From: Chitinophaga sp. sic0106
Lineage (GTDB): Bacteria; Bacteroidota; Bacteroidia; Chitinophagales; Chitinophagaceae
Length of the DNA: 64,000 nucleotides
Assembly (NCBI RefSeq): GCF_019219075.1
Contig: NZ_JAHUWJ010000016.1
Coordinates: forward strand, 1-64,000
Direction of reading: 5' to 3'
In this document: piece after piece, positions 26,727 to 34,648 of the stretch
Position numbering within the stretch: position 1 is the first letter of the stretch
How the letters are laid out: each line of letters starts with the position of its first letter
The notes under the pieces: generated by a model
Told to the model about the DNA's origin: nothing
Database searches by the model: none
The model's input: only the letters and a program-made list of their open reading frames with translations
Program-made: the position numbers and the translations under genes

Positions 26727-29700
26727 TTATTCCGATAATAACTCCTGCGGAAACCACAACACCACCCGGGTTCCAGCCGCTTTCCCCTCGCTGTCGTACA
26801 AGTCTTCGATCTCAAAACCTGCCTCTACATGAAACCTGCTGTTATAGATGGCGAGCCTGTCGCGCGTGATCTGCAACCCACGTGAATGGTGTGAATGGCC
26901 TTGCATTTGCTTAATGGCTGCCGATTTCTCTCTCCCTACCCCATTGTCTTCAATAGTGCAAAGTATACGACCAGGTGCTTCTTCGAAGGTAATGGTCACG
27001 CGGCCTTTTTCCTTTTTGTGCACCAACCCGTGCCAGATGGCATTTTCAACGAACGGTTGTACGATCATGGTAGGTATTTCCACCATATCGGCCTCCAGGT
27101 TGGGATCAATGATGATTTTATATTCAAACTGATCGGTGAATCGCAATTTTTCCAGCTCCATGTAGTTTTCCAGCATGCTTACTTCACGGGACACTGAAAT
27201 GTTATTGAGCTGTGAATTATCCAGCACGTTACGGATTAGTTTAGCGAACCTGCTGAGGTACGACAATGCTGATTCCGTTTCATTTTTCATCATGAAGATC
27301 TGGATAGAATTCAGTGCATTGAAAATGAAATGCGGATTCATTTGGGAACGGAGTGCCTTCATTTCCAGTTGAGCCATTTCCTGCTGGATACTGGCGCGCT
27401 GGCGGGCTTCACGCCGGATAAGGTTGATGCGGAAGCGAACGTACAGGTAAATAACAGCAATGGCAAGTATTATTGCCAGCATCCTGAACCAGTCTGTTTG
27501 CCAGAATGCAGGCAGGATATTGATTTGAAGGACAGTAACATTATCCGAGAAAGTACCTGTAGCATTGGCCGCCTTCACGAGGAAGGTATACAGTCCCGGG
27601 GGCAGATTGGTGTATTTAGCCACCAGCAAGCCTTCTGCGCTCACCCATTTTTCATCTACTCCTTCCAGCTGGTAGTAGTAGTTAATTTTTTCCTGGTGAT
27701 ACTGGAGGCTTTTGAATTCGATAGAGATGAAGTTCTGGCGGTGATTGAGCTGTATCGGTGAGGTATCTCTCAATGCCTGCCCTATTTGGATGGTACTATC
27801 CATCACGCGCATATTGAGGATGGTGACATCCGGCGGTGGCGGTGCTACCTGCAGGTGTGCAGGGTCAAAACTCACAGCATGATCAGAGGCTCCGATAAGG
27901 AGCATACCGTTTTGCAGCTCCAGTATTCGCCTCCTGACCTTTCTGTCATTGTCAATAATATCATCTCCCTGAACAAAAGACTGCAGCTTTTCCTGCTTCA
28001 GTTTTAGTTTATAGAATCCATGCTGCGTGGTAAGCCAGATGTTCTGGTTACGGTCGCCGGCAATACTTAGTATCCATTCATCAAACAGCTGTCTGTTGTT
28101 GAGTATGGGGTGAGATGACCGGTTTATCGTATTAACGATCCAGAGGCCGTGGTCGGTGCCGGCCAGCAGTGTGGTATCATTGTACTGGTATAGTGATGTA
28201 ACGTTAACGTATACTTTTTTATCCCAGCGGAAGCTGTGCCTATGCTCTATTTGCCGGGTCTTCGGATTAAACAGCAGCAGGCCTGACGTACTGGTGGCGA
28301 GCCATAGCTTCCCATCTTTTTGTGGTACGATATCCATCACGGATGCCGGGCGCTTAAGGCTGTCGAGCAGTGCGTTGTAATAGGTAAACTGGTCTGTTTG
28401 CGGATTCCAGGCGGCCAGTCCCTTTTTATACAGCCCGATATACACGGTGGTGTCGTTATAAGGATGTATATCCAGGAGGGTTTGTTGTTTCAGTGCATCG
28501 CTTTGCAGGTGTCTGACAAAGCGTTTGTTTACAGGATCAAACAGTGACAGGTTACCATTTTCCTGGCCGATCAGCACGGTACCGTCTTTTAATTCCGCGA
28601 AGCTCCAAACCAGGCTGCGTTCTTCCGGGATGGAGTGCGTGCGGTCGATAGCATCGTGGGCGTAGGTATTAACGATGGAGAGGTCCGGCGACAGGCAGGC
28701 GAATCCTTTTCCCCAGTAGCCAATATATACATTTCCGTTAGTACCCTGGAAAAGCCCGGTAACTTCTGCTTGCGGGAGTTTTGTATTTACAGAGAGAAAT
28801 GGGGTTCGCTGATCGAGGGTTTTGAAGGACTGTCCGTGGAGGCTCATGATGTTAATACCATGATCGGTTCCTACCCAGAGGTAGCCTTCCCGGTCGCTCA
28901 TGATGCAGTTAGCTTCATAATCGTAGTGGAGGCCTTGCGGATCATTATTATTTCCGGGGATATTGAGGTCAAACTGCTGTTTCAGTTGATTATACCGGAA
29001 TATACCGGCGGGCTCGGTGGCCATCCAGATATTACCGGCGGCATCGCCATGGATATCGAATACAGCGTCCCAATGCCTGGCGGGGCGTAACTCCGCCAGG
29101 AAGTGGAAGGTATCCAGCTGCATACTTGCAGTATTATAGCGGTAGGCCATGCCTCCTCTGCCGGCCATCCATAACTGGCGATATTTATCGATATATATTT
29201 TTTTGAAGGAGGTGCCTATATCCAGTACGGGTATTCGTTTAGGGTTAAAGTCTTTATGGTACAGCGTGCTCCTGTCGGCGCTGAGTATAAAGGCCTGGTG
29301 TTGTCCGCTGAACCAGATATTACCTTCGTTATCTTCCACGATAGCGTCATGTATTTGCTGGCGGAAGTGTTCCGGGATATTGGTGGCTTTGTTAAAAACG
29401 TTGTTTTTTTCGTCGTATCGCAGCAGTCCGTCGTTGGTAGAGGCCCAGATGACGCCCAGGTGATCTTCGAGGATATGGCTGCAGGAAAGGTCTTCCGGGC
29501 TATTCCTATGTTCAGGGATTTTAACTGTTTTAACCTTGCTGGTTACGGGGTCGTATACACGAATATTATCGGGGGTGCCCATCCATATGCGACCGGAACG
29601 ATCTTCACAGAGGCAGATATCGTCGTAGTAGATGGAGCCGGGTACGCGGTCGAAACTGGCGACGGTGATGAGGTTGGTACCGTCGTAGCGTTGCAGTGCG

Positions 29701-29906
29701 GTGCTGGCAATCCATATGAACCCCTTTCTATCCTGGAGGATGGCGGAAACGTGGTTGCTGGCCAGTCCGTTGGTGATATCGAGGTGGGTAAATTTATGCG
29801 AAAACGGACTTTGTGCGGTACTTTGGAGGTACAGCAGTATCACGGGCAGGAAGGTAAAGATCACTGCCTTGTGGAAATCTGAAAGTACAGCGAATAGCCG
29901 GTTCAT
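26727..29906 (-). CDS. Two-component propeller sensor histidine kinase (LytS-type)
   Basis: A 1059-residue membrane sensor. A signal/anchor (LPVILLYLQSTAQ) leads into about 700 residues of periplasmic reg_prop beta-propeller repeats (LQDRKGFIWIASTALQRYDG, GYLWVGTDHGINIMS). A Y_Y_Y domain follows (EGVDEKWVSAEG, TNLPPGLYTFLVKA), then one transmembrane helix (MLAIILAIAVIYLYV). The cytoplasmic part is a LytS-type kinase with H859 in QMNPHFIFNALNS and the ATP motifs NAIWHG and IEDNGVGREK. The start at 29906 (MNRLFAVLSDF) is chosen because the upstream extension overlaps the tRNA terminator. The usual LytTR partner is not adjacent, and no polysaccharide locus lies beside it. Confidence 0.9.
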   Translation of the reverse strand: MNRLFAVLSDFHKAVIFTFLPVILLYLQSTAQSPFSHKFTHLDITNGLASNHVSAILQDRKGFIWIASTALQRYDGTNLITVASFDRVPGSIYYDDICLCEDRSGRIWMGTPDNIRVYDPVTSKVKTVKIPEHRNSPEDLSCSHILEDHLGVIWASTNDGLLRYDEKNNVFNKATNIPEHFRQQIHDAIVEDNEGNIWFSGQHQAFILSADRSTLYHKDFNPKRIPVLDIGTSFKKIYIDKYRQLWMAGRGGMAYRYNTASMQLDTFHFLAELRPARHWDAVFDIHGDAAGNIWMATEPAGIFRYNQLKQQFDLNIPGNNNDPQGLHYDYEANCIMSDREGYLWVGTDHGINIMSLHGQSFKTLDQRTPFLSVNTKLPQAEVTGLFQGTNGNVYIGYWGKGFACLSPDLSIVNTYAHDAIDRTHSIPEERSLVWSFAELKDGTVLIGQENGNLSLFDPVNKRFVRHLQSDALKQQTLLDIHPYNDTTVYIGLYKKGLAAWNPQTDQFTYYNALLDSLKRPASVMDIVPQKDGKLWLATSTSGLLLFNPKTRQIEHRHSFRWDKKVYVNVTSLYQYNDTTLLAGTDHGLWIVNTINRSSHPILNNRQLFDEWILSIAGDRNQNIWLTTQHGFYKLKLKQEKLQSFVQGDDIIDNDRKVRRRILELQNGMLLIGASDHAVSFDPAHLQVAPPPPDVTILNMRVMDSTIQIGQALRDTSPIQLNHRQNFISIEFKSLQYHQEKINYYYQLEGVDEKWVSAEGLLVAKYTNLPPGLYTFLVKAANATGTFSDNVTVLQINILPAFWQTDWFRMLAIILAIAVIYLYVRFRINLIRREARQRASIQQEMAQLEMKALRSQMNPHFIFNALNSIQIFMMKNETESALSYLSRFAKLIRNVLDNSQLNNISVSREVSMLENYMELEKLRFTDQFEYKIIIDPNLEADMVEIPTMIVQPFVENAIWHGLVHKKEKGRVTITFEEAPGRILCTIEDNGVGREKSAAIKQMQGHSHHSRGLQITRDRLAIYNSRFHVEAGFEIEDLYDSEGKAAGTRVVLWFPQELLSE

Positions 29907-30027
29907 TGGAGTATGCGTGCAAGGCACGTTTAACAGATAGTTGGCGATAAACGAAATAGGTTTTATTTGGTTACTGCCAGATAATACAAGATAATAAAAG
30001 TAGGTTAAATACGATTGTGGAGGAAAT

Positions 30028-30054
30028 AAAAAAAGCTGCATTTCTGCAGCTTTT
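30028..30054 (-). terminator. Terminator of tRNA-Glu copy 1
   Basis: On the minus strand, a perfect 10-bp stem (30054-30045 with 30040-30031) with a GAAA loop is followed by UUU. It begins 5 bases after the tRNA end. Confidence 0.9.
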
Positions 30055-30058
30055 CTTG

Positions 30059-30130
30059 TACCACGTACGGGAATCGAACCCGTGATTCCTCCGTGAAAGG
30101 GAGGCGTCTTAACCCCTTGACCAACGCGGC
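30059..30130 (-). tRNA. tRNA-Glu (TTC), copy 1
   Basis: A 72-base cloverleaf: acceptor GCCGCGT pairs with ACGTGGT, and the anticodon stem CCTCC/GGAGG encloses CTTTCAC, giving anticodon UUC. The T arm is ACGGG-TTCGATT-CCCGT and the discriminator is A; CCA is not encoded. It has its own promoter and terminator and is identical to the copy at 33260-33331. Confidence 0.97.
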
Positions 30131-30147
30131 GTTTTCGTTTGGGATTG

Positions 30148-30178
30148 CAAAGATAGGAAAACCTTTATATCTACCAAA
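30148..30178 (-). promoter_or_regulatory. Promoter of tRNA-Glu copy 1
   Basis: Minus strand TTTG (30178-30175), 19-base spacer, TATCTTTG (30155-30148): exact consensus, 18 bases from the tRNA 5' end. Confidence 0.88.
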
Positions 30179-30354
30179 TTTATTTTTAGAATTTTATGAA
30201 ATTCTTTTGGTGACTTGTCTTGCTATCAATGAACCGGGGTGCAAATATCGGAATTAAATTGAATTAACCAATTTTCTTTTTAGGGAGAGAAATAATGGCT
30301 TGTTACGAACAAGCTGGCGGTGCTGACTGTAGTCTTTACAGACAAATACTACCC

Positions 30355-30879
30355 ATGCCCATACATGTTGCTATAACCAGGAAAGTGTTGCCTGGAAAAG
30401 AGAAAGAATTTAAAGATGCATTGCGGAATTTTCTGGGAGAGTCCTTTGCGCAGTCGGGCGTACAAGGTGCCGGAATGATCACTTCCCTGCATGGGGAAGA
30501 TAGCAATGAAATAGGCATCCTCCGTACGTTTGCGGATGCAGCTGAAAGAGATGCTTTTTATAATTCCAAACAATTCAAGGCATGGGAGGCCTATGCATCT
30601 ACACTCACAGCACCTCCCGTTTACCGGCAGTTAAATGGCCTGGAGGCCTGGTTTAGATCACCTGTGCCTCCGCCCCGCTGGAAGATGGCGATAGCCACCC
30701 TTTGCGGCGTTTTCCCTACCAGTGTATTCCTCTCCTACACGGTTGCTCCACTGATAAAAACTTTACCATCACTGGTGCGGCAGTTGATCTTTGCGGCCTG
30801 CATGGTGGCATTGCTTACGTGGGTGGTGATGCCGGTGGTGATTAAACTGTTACGCAACTGGCTACAACCGGCAAAGTAA
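30355..30879 (+). CDS. ABM-domain protein with two membrane helices
   Basis: A 174-residue protein. Residues 1-95 resemble an antibiotic biosynthesis monooxygenase (dimeric alpha-beta barrel) domain: HVAITRKVLPGKEKEFKDAL and NEIGILRTFADAAERDAFYN. The C-terminal part has two hydrophobic helices (about 112-130 and 140-160). Similar ABM-membrane proteins are widespread with unknown role. The ATG at 30355 (MPIHVAITRKVLPG) is preferred over one at 30295 because the extra 20 residues have no family character. Its stop codon ends exactly one base before the stop of the convergent bicupin gene. Confidence 0.8.
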   Translation: MPIHVAITRKVLPGKEKEFKDALRNFLGESFAQSGVQGAGMITSLHGEDSNEIGILRTFADAAERDAFYNSKQFKAWEAYASTLTAPPVYRQLNGLEAWFRSPVPPPRWKMAIATLCGVFPTSVFLSYTVAPLIKTLPSLVRQLIFAACMVALLTWVVMPVVIKLLRNWLQPAK

Positions 30880-31911
30880 TTATTTGATGATGAATTTATC
30901 ATCAGCAGGAAACTTATCAATGATATGAGGACCTACTGCAAAATTGCCTTCCAGTATATCTTTCGGATTACCACTCAGCCACATGCTCAGGTCTATCGCT
31001 TCATAGTTTCCACTATTGAAACCCAGTAAAACGATCAATAAATCACTGCCTGTATTTTTGATGTAATGGCCTGCGCCCATAGGAGCATAACCTACATCCC
31101 CTGCTTCGAACTGCTCTTTTACAAATTGTCCCTGGGCTAAGAAAACGCCCATTTCCGCAGTGCCCTGGATGTAGTATTGCCATTCATCTGCATTAGGGTG
31201 CCAGTGTAGTTCGCGTAATCCGCCAGGCTCGATTTCAAATACGGAGCCTGTAATGGTTTTAGCGATGGGGAATTCCTGCTGGGTGACTACCCGCTGTGTA
31301 CCACCACCAGGTACCAATTTAGGCATCTGCGCGCCTAAAGGATAACGATGCGGTGAGGTGAGGGTCACCTTATCTCTGGGTACTGCAAGCCCGGAATGCA
31401 CATCCGGCAACTGAGATGGCGCGAAATACATTTCCTTTTGCGGTAGCTGTACCACCTCCTCCAACGTTAGACCAAGGTTCTGCGCGGCAATCTCCGGAGG
31501 CACACTTGATATAAAATCGGTAACACTGAATGTATGATCCTCTGAAAAGTCACCATTATCAAAAATCAGGATGAAGTGACAAGGCTCATTGCTGATACAT
31601 TGCAACACATGTCCAAAACCTCTGGGAAAGTACCATACATCACCGGGTCCAAAAAGATCGATATAGGTATTGCCTTGCGGATCAATGGTGGTAGTGCGCA
31701 TGCGTCCTTTGAGTACATACGCCCATTCGGCCGCATTCGCATGCCAGTGGAGTTCGCGCATAGCACCGGGATCAAGGTGCATGCTAACACCAGCAAGGTT
31801 TTGCGAGGCTGGGAATTCACGTACGGAAGCACCACGGGTAATACCGCCGGGAGCTATTTTAGGGGTGGCTTTTTCCAGTGCGTATTTGAAGCTAAGGGTG
31901 GTTGTTGCCAT
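30880..31911 (-). CDS. Bicupin, oxalate decarboxylase family
   Basis: A 343-residue bicupin like OxdC, which splits oxalate to formate and CO2 using manganese. Cupin 1 has RELHWHANAAEWAYVLKG with GFGHVLQC; cupin 2 has RELHWHPNADEWQYYIQG with GAGHYIKN. Each site thus carries the three histidines and one glutamate for metal binding. The lid region reads DNGDFSEDHTFSV, close to the SENS lid of decarboxylases, which keeps the catalytic glutamate; oxalate oxidase-like bicupins differ there. No signal peptide is present, so it is cytoplasmic. The gene abuts the convergent ABM gene with no spacer. Other bicupin activities cannot be excluded. Confidence 0.85.
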   Translation of the reverse strand: MATTTLSFKYALEKATPKIAPGGITRGASVREFPASQNLAGVSMHLDPGAMRELHWHANAAEWAYVLKGRMRTTTIDPQGNTYIDLFGPGDVWYFPRGFGHVLQCISNEPCHFILIFDNGDFSEDHTFSVTDFISSVPPEIAAQNLGLTLEEVVQLPQKEMYFAPSQLPDVHSGLAVPRDKVTLTSPHRYPLGAQMPKLVPGGGTQRVVTQQEFPIAKTITGSVFEIEPGGLRELHWHPNADEWQYYIQGTAEMGVFLAQGQFVKEQFEAGDVGYAPMGAGHYIKNTGSDLLIVLLGFNSGNYEAIDLSMWLSGNPKDILEGNFAVGPHIIDKFPADDKFIIK

Positions 31912-31978
31912 TTCGTTGGGTTGGGTTCGAAAGGGAAACAGACGGGGAGGGAGAGTTGTTTGGTGGAACTGGCAGGTA

Positions 31979-32560
31979 TCAAGTCACATGAAGCAAATAG
32001 GCTCTTAAAATCGCTACTGCTTTCTTCAACCCACATTTTTCCAGCTTGTCCAATACCTCATTCATAGACATTGGTGGATTTTTCAATGCGTTTACCTGTG
32101 CTCTTAATGCTTCCCACACACTTGAGTAACTAATCCTTAGTAACTCCACCACTAGCTCATCAGGAGTAAAAACGCCGATGTGAAAGCAATGCGTGATTTT
32201 TACTGGAAAATCTTTTTTGTTAAAAGTAATTATCAGATCTGCTTCACACTTGATAGCTGCTGCCAGCACGTGGCGATCGTCCACATCTGGCAGGGCAATA
32301 CCCGGAATTAAATCTTCAAATTGTTTAGTATTTGCATCTGGAAATGCTTTATCCATTTCGCTGCAAATACGGGCTAACAGGTTTCTTTTCAGATCAGGTC
32401 TGTTTCGCAACAGGCTTTCCGTCCATTCATGCTGTATTTGTTTGGTCCATTTAGGTATGATTATACCTACTTCACACAAACATAACAGTAAGTCCCGAAC
32501 AGGAGCCGGATACAAAACATTAGCATCTAAGAGAACCACTAATCTCTTTCTACTAATCAT
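31979..32560 (-). CDS. PIN-domain ribonuclease, toxin of a TA pair
   Basis: A 193-residue protein. Residues 5-135 form a PIN domain with acidic metal residues D12 (VVLLDANVLYP), E45 (QIQHEW), D92/D94/D95 (LPDVDDRHVLAAAI) and D117 (ITFNKKDFP). PIN toxins cut RNA in a magnesium-dependent way. The last 55 residues are helical. Its ATG directly follows the TAA of the HTH gene upstream (TAAATG), typical of a coupled toxin-antitoxin operon. The VapC-like role is inferred from domain and gene order. Confidence 0.88.
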   Translation of the reverse strand: MISRKRLVVLLDANVLYPAPVRDLLLCLCEVGIIIPKWTKQIQHEWTESLLRNRPDLKRNLLARICSEMDKAFPDANTKQFEDLIPGIALPDVDDRHVLAAAIKCEADLIITFNKKDFPVKITHCFHIGVFTPDELVVELLRISYSSVWEALRAQVNALKNPPMSMNEVLDKLEKCGLKKAVAILRAYLLHVT

Positions 32561-33022
32561 TTAGTATCCCATTTTTAGTTTTTGCGCCTGGTCAGCCAGA
32601 AAATCAAGGCTTTCCCTTCTGGCCTTTTTAAGTTTCTTTTCATATTTAATAAGATCTTCCATTTTTACCCTACGGTGACTACCAACCTTATGAAAAGGAA
32701 TTTCTCCTTTTTCCAATAGGTTCACCAAAAAAGGTCTGGATACTCCAAGAATTTCAGCAGCCTGCTGGGTGCTTATTTCCTCGTCATTTCCAGAAAATAA
32801 AACTGCGAATGAACCATTTGAACCCATCCGTTCTAATATGGCAAAAAATAACATTACTGCTGATTTTGGAATTTCTATACCATCGCCATATCCAGTAAAA
32901 GACATCGATACAATGTCAGATCCGGAACTGGATATTTGACCTAATATTTCAGTAACCTTTGGCTCCAATGCCTTTACTATCTTCTGATCCCGTTTGCTTG
33001 TTTTCTCAAGAATTGTCTCCAT
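32561..33022 (-). CDS. Excisionase-type HTH protein, likely antitoxin
   Basis: A 153-residue protein. Residues 83-125 form an excisionase/MerR-like HTH (ISTQQAAEILGVSRPFLVNL, then GEIPFHKVGSHRRVKMEDL). The N-terminal 80 residues are not recognised, and a charged helix closes the protein. Placed directly before the PIN gene, it is probably the antitoxin that also represses its own operon. The frame stays open to 33079, but that stretch is a translation of tandem 9-bp repeats, so ATG 33022 is chosen. The repeats (33063-33098) are the likely operator. Confidence 0.85.
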   Translation of the reverse strand: METILEKTSKRDQKIVKALEPKVTEILGQISSSGSDIVSMSFTGYGDGIEIPKSAVMLFFAILERMGSNGSFAVLFSGNDEEISTQQAAEILGVSRPFLVNLLEKGEIPFHKVGSHRRVKMEDLIKYEKKLKKARRESLDFLADQAQKLKMGY

Positions 33023-33062
33023 TGCCGTGGATTTTATTTCTATAAAAATACGAATAAATATT

Positions 33063-33098
33063 CGAAATAAACGAAACAATCGAAATAAACGAAATAAA
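33063..33098 (-). repeat. Four tandem 9-bp repeats upstream of TA operon
   Basis: Plus strand units CGAAATAAA, CGAAACAAT, CGAAATAAA, CGAAATAAA lie head to tail. A related CGAATAAAT is at 33051 and a decayed unit follows at 33099. They end about 40 bases before the antitoxin start. Iterated sites like this are typical of autoregulated toxin-antitoxin operators, though slippage-made repeats are also possible. Confidence 0.75.
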
Positions 33099-33222
33099 CA
33101 AAATCATTCGGTGTGATGCTATTTTTAGATCTACCAGCTTCAGTTTAAAATAAAAAGGATTTTGAATGTGTATTTGGGTTAACTGTATTGCAGCATAGGA
33201 ATACCTGGAAAAGTACCAAAAA

Positions 33223-33249
33223 CAAAAAAGGTCACCTTCCGGCAACCTT
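33223..33249 (-). terminator. Terminator of tRNA-Glu copy 2
   Basis: Minus strand stem of 9 bp (33249-33241 with 33236-33228, two G-U pairs) with a GGAA loop, then TTTTTTG. The sequence differs from the terminator of copy 1. Confidence 0.82.
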
Positions 33250-33259
33250 CTGTTTCTTG

Positions 33260-33331
33260 TACCACGTACGGGAATCGAACCCGTGATTCCTCCGTGAAAG
33301 GGAGGCGTCTTAACCCCTTGACCAACGCGGC
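33260..33331 (-). tRNA. tRNA-Glu (TTC), copy 2
   Basis: Identical to the 72-base tRNA-Glu at 30059-30130, with anticodon UUC and no encoded CCA. It has its own promoter (33349-33379) and terminator (33223-33249). Confidence 0.97.
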
Positions 33332-33348
33332 GTATCGATTTGGGATTG

Positions 33349-33379
33349 CAAAAGTAGAACCTTTTTTGATATTTCCAAA
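33349..33379 (-). promoter_or_regulatory. Promoter of tRNA-Glu copy 2
   Basis: Minus strand TTTG (33379-33376), 19-base spacer, TACTTTTG (33356-33349). The spacer differs from copy 1, but the tract TTGCAATCCCAAA between promoter and tRNA is shared. Confidence 0.88.
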
Positions 33380-33405
33380 ATATATTTTCATAACCTAAAA
33401 ATATA

Positions 33406-33436
33406 TTGATTTCTACGGCTATAGATTGTAAATTCG
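33406..33436 (+). promoter_or_regulatory. Likely promoter of gap
   Basis: TTG (33406-33408), 20-base spacer, TAAATTCG (33429-33436), one mismatch to TAnnTTTG, 36 bases before the gap start. Confidence 0.5.
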
Positions 33437-33471
33437 CCTTCGATTTTTTCATATTCAAATCACGATGTAAA

Positions 33472-34488
33472 ATGGGAACTACTCTCAAAATTGGTATTAA
33501 TGGGTTCGGCCGTATCGGTCGTTTGGTATACCGCCAGATTTACAAAATGCCCGGCATTGATGTGGTTGCGATCAATGACCTCACCAGCCCTAAAACGCTG
33601 GCACATTTGCTGAAATATGATTCCGCTCAGGGCAGATTTGATGCAGAGGTTAAGCATTCTGACAACTCTATCAACGTTAACGGTGAAGAGGTAAAAATAT
33701 ACGCACAGAAAGATCCGGCTCAAATTCCATGGAAAGAGCACGAAATCGATGTGGTAATTGAATGTACCGGTTTCTTTGCTGATAAAGACAAAGCTTCCGC
33801 TCACCTCACCGCCGGCGCAAAAAGAGTAGTTATCTCCGCTCCTGCTACAGGTGATCTGAAAACTGTTGTTTTCAACGTAAACCATAACATCCTCGACGGT
33901 TCTGAAACCGTTATCTCCTGCGCATCCTGCACTACCAACTGTCTCGCTCCAATGGCGAAAGTGCTCCAGGAAAAATATGGTATCGTTAACGGTCTGATGA
34001 CTACCGTGCACGCTTACACCAACGACCAGAACACCCTGGATGCTCCACATCCAAAAGGTGACCTGCGCCGTGCCCGTGCTGCTGCCGCTAACATCGTTCC
34101 TAACAGCACCGGCGCCGCTAAAGCTATCGGCTTGGTTCTGCCTGAACTGAAAGGTAAACTGGATGGTTCCGCTCAACGCGTTCCTACCATCACCGGTTCC
34201 CTCACTGAACTGACCGCTATCCTCGGCAAAAAAGTAACTGTCGAAGAAGTAAACGCTGCCATGAAAGAAGCCGCTAACGAATCATTCGGTTACACCGAAG
34301 ACGAAATCGTAAGCAGCGACGTAATTGGTATGCATTTCGGTTCCCTGTTCGATGCTACTCAAACCAGAGTTCAAACCGTAGGCGATACCCAAATGGTTCG
34401 CACCGTGTCCTGGTATGACAACGAAATGAGCTACGTATCTCAGCTGGTTCGTACTGTTAAGTACTTCGCCGAGCAGATCCAGAAATAA
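33472..34488 (+). CDS. gap: Glyceraldehyde-3-phosphate dehydrogenase, type I
   Basis: Oxidises glyceraldehyde 3-phosphate to 1,3-bisphosphoglycerate in glycolysis, using NAD. The 338-residue length is normal. The NAD motif INGFGRIGR is at the N-terminus, the catalytic cysteine is C153 in SCASCTTNCLAP, and the substrate-binding HAYTNDQNTLD and RRARAAAANIVPNSTGAAKA are intact. The ATG at 33472 (MGTTLKIGINGFGR) fits the family start; an upstream ATG at 33406 overlaps the promoter. pgk follows 160 bases later after two hairpins, so the two steps are neighbours but may be uncoupled in expression. Confidence 0.97.
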   Translation: MGTTLKIGINGFGRIGRLVYRQIYKMPGIDVVAINDLTSPKTLAHLLKYDSAQGRFDAEVKHSDNSINVNGEEVKIYAQKDPAQIPWKEHEIDVVIECTGFFADKDKASAHLTAGAKRVVISAPATGDLKTVVFNVNHNILDGSETVISCASCTTNCLAPMAKVLQEKYGIVNGLMTTVHAYTNDQNTLDAPHPKGDLRRARAAAANIVPNSTGAAKAIGLVLPELKGKLDGSAQRVPTITGSLTELTAILGKKVTVEEVNAAMKEAANESFGYTEDEIVSSDVIGMHFGSLFDATQTRVQTVGDTQMVRTVSWYDNEMSYVSQLVRTVKYFAEQIQK

Positions 34489-34496
34489 TATCTGAC

Positions 34497-34526
34497 AAGC
34501 CCCCGCTCCGGCAGGGGCTTCGTTTT
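34497..34526 (+). terminator. Terminator after gap
   Basis: Stem AAGCCCC (34497-34503) with GGGGCTT (34514-34520) and an extended loop, followed by CGTTTT. Confidence 0.75.
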
Positions 34527-34554
34527 GAATTCCGCGCAACTACACCATAACAGC

Positions 34555-34610
34555 AAACCAACCGGCACCACCGATGTAAATGCTTTGTGCTGTCGGTTCC
34601 GCGGTTTTTT
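34555..34610 (+). promoter_or_regulatory. Second hairpin with U run between gap and pgk
   Basis: Interrupted stem: AAACC (34555-34559) with GGTTT (34603-34607), AACCG (34560-34564) with CGGTT (34594-34598) and GCAC with GTGC (34587-34590). A run of seven T follows. It lies 40 bases before the pgk start, where it could be a second terminator or a leader attenuator. No consensus promoter was found between it and pgk. Confidence 0.5.
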
Positions 34611-34648
34611 TATTGAACTACCCTTCTTATTCTATAAACTGATACTCC

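Noticed and set aside
33023..33079. Upstream extension of the antitoxin (MFRLFRIFIRIF)
   Set aside because: It is a translation of the 9-bp tandem repeats, so the later ATG is more likely.
33051..33107. Possible CRISPR-like array
   Set aside because: Units are 9 bp without spacers, so it is a tandem repeat, not CRISPR.
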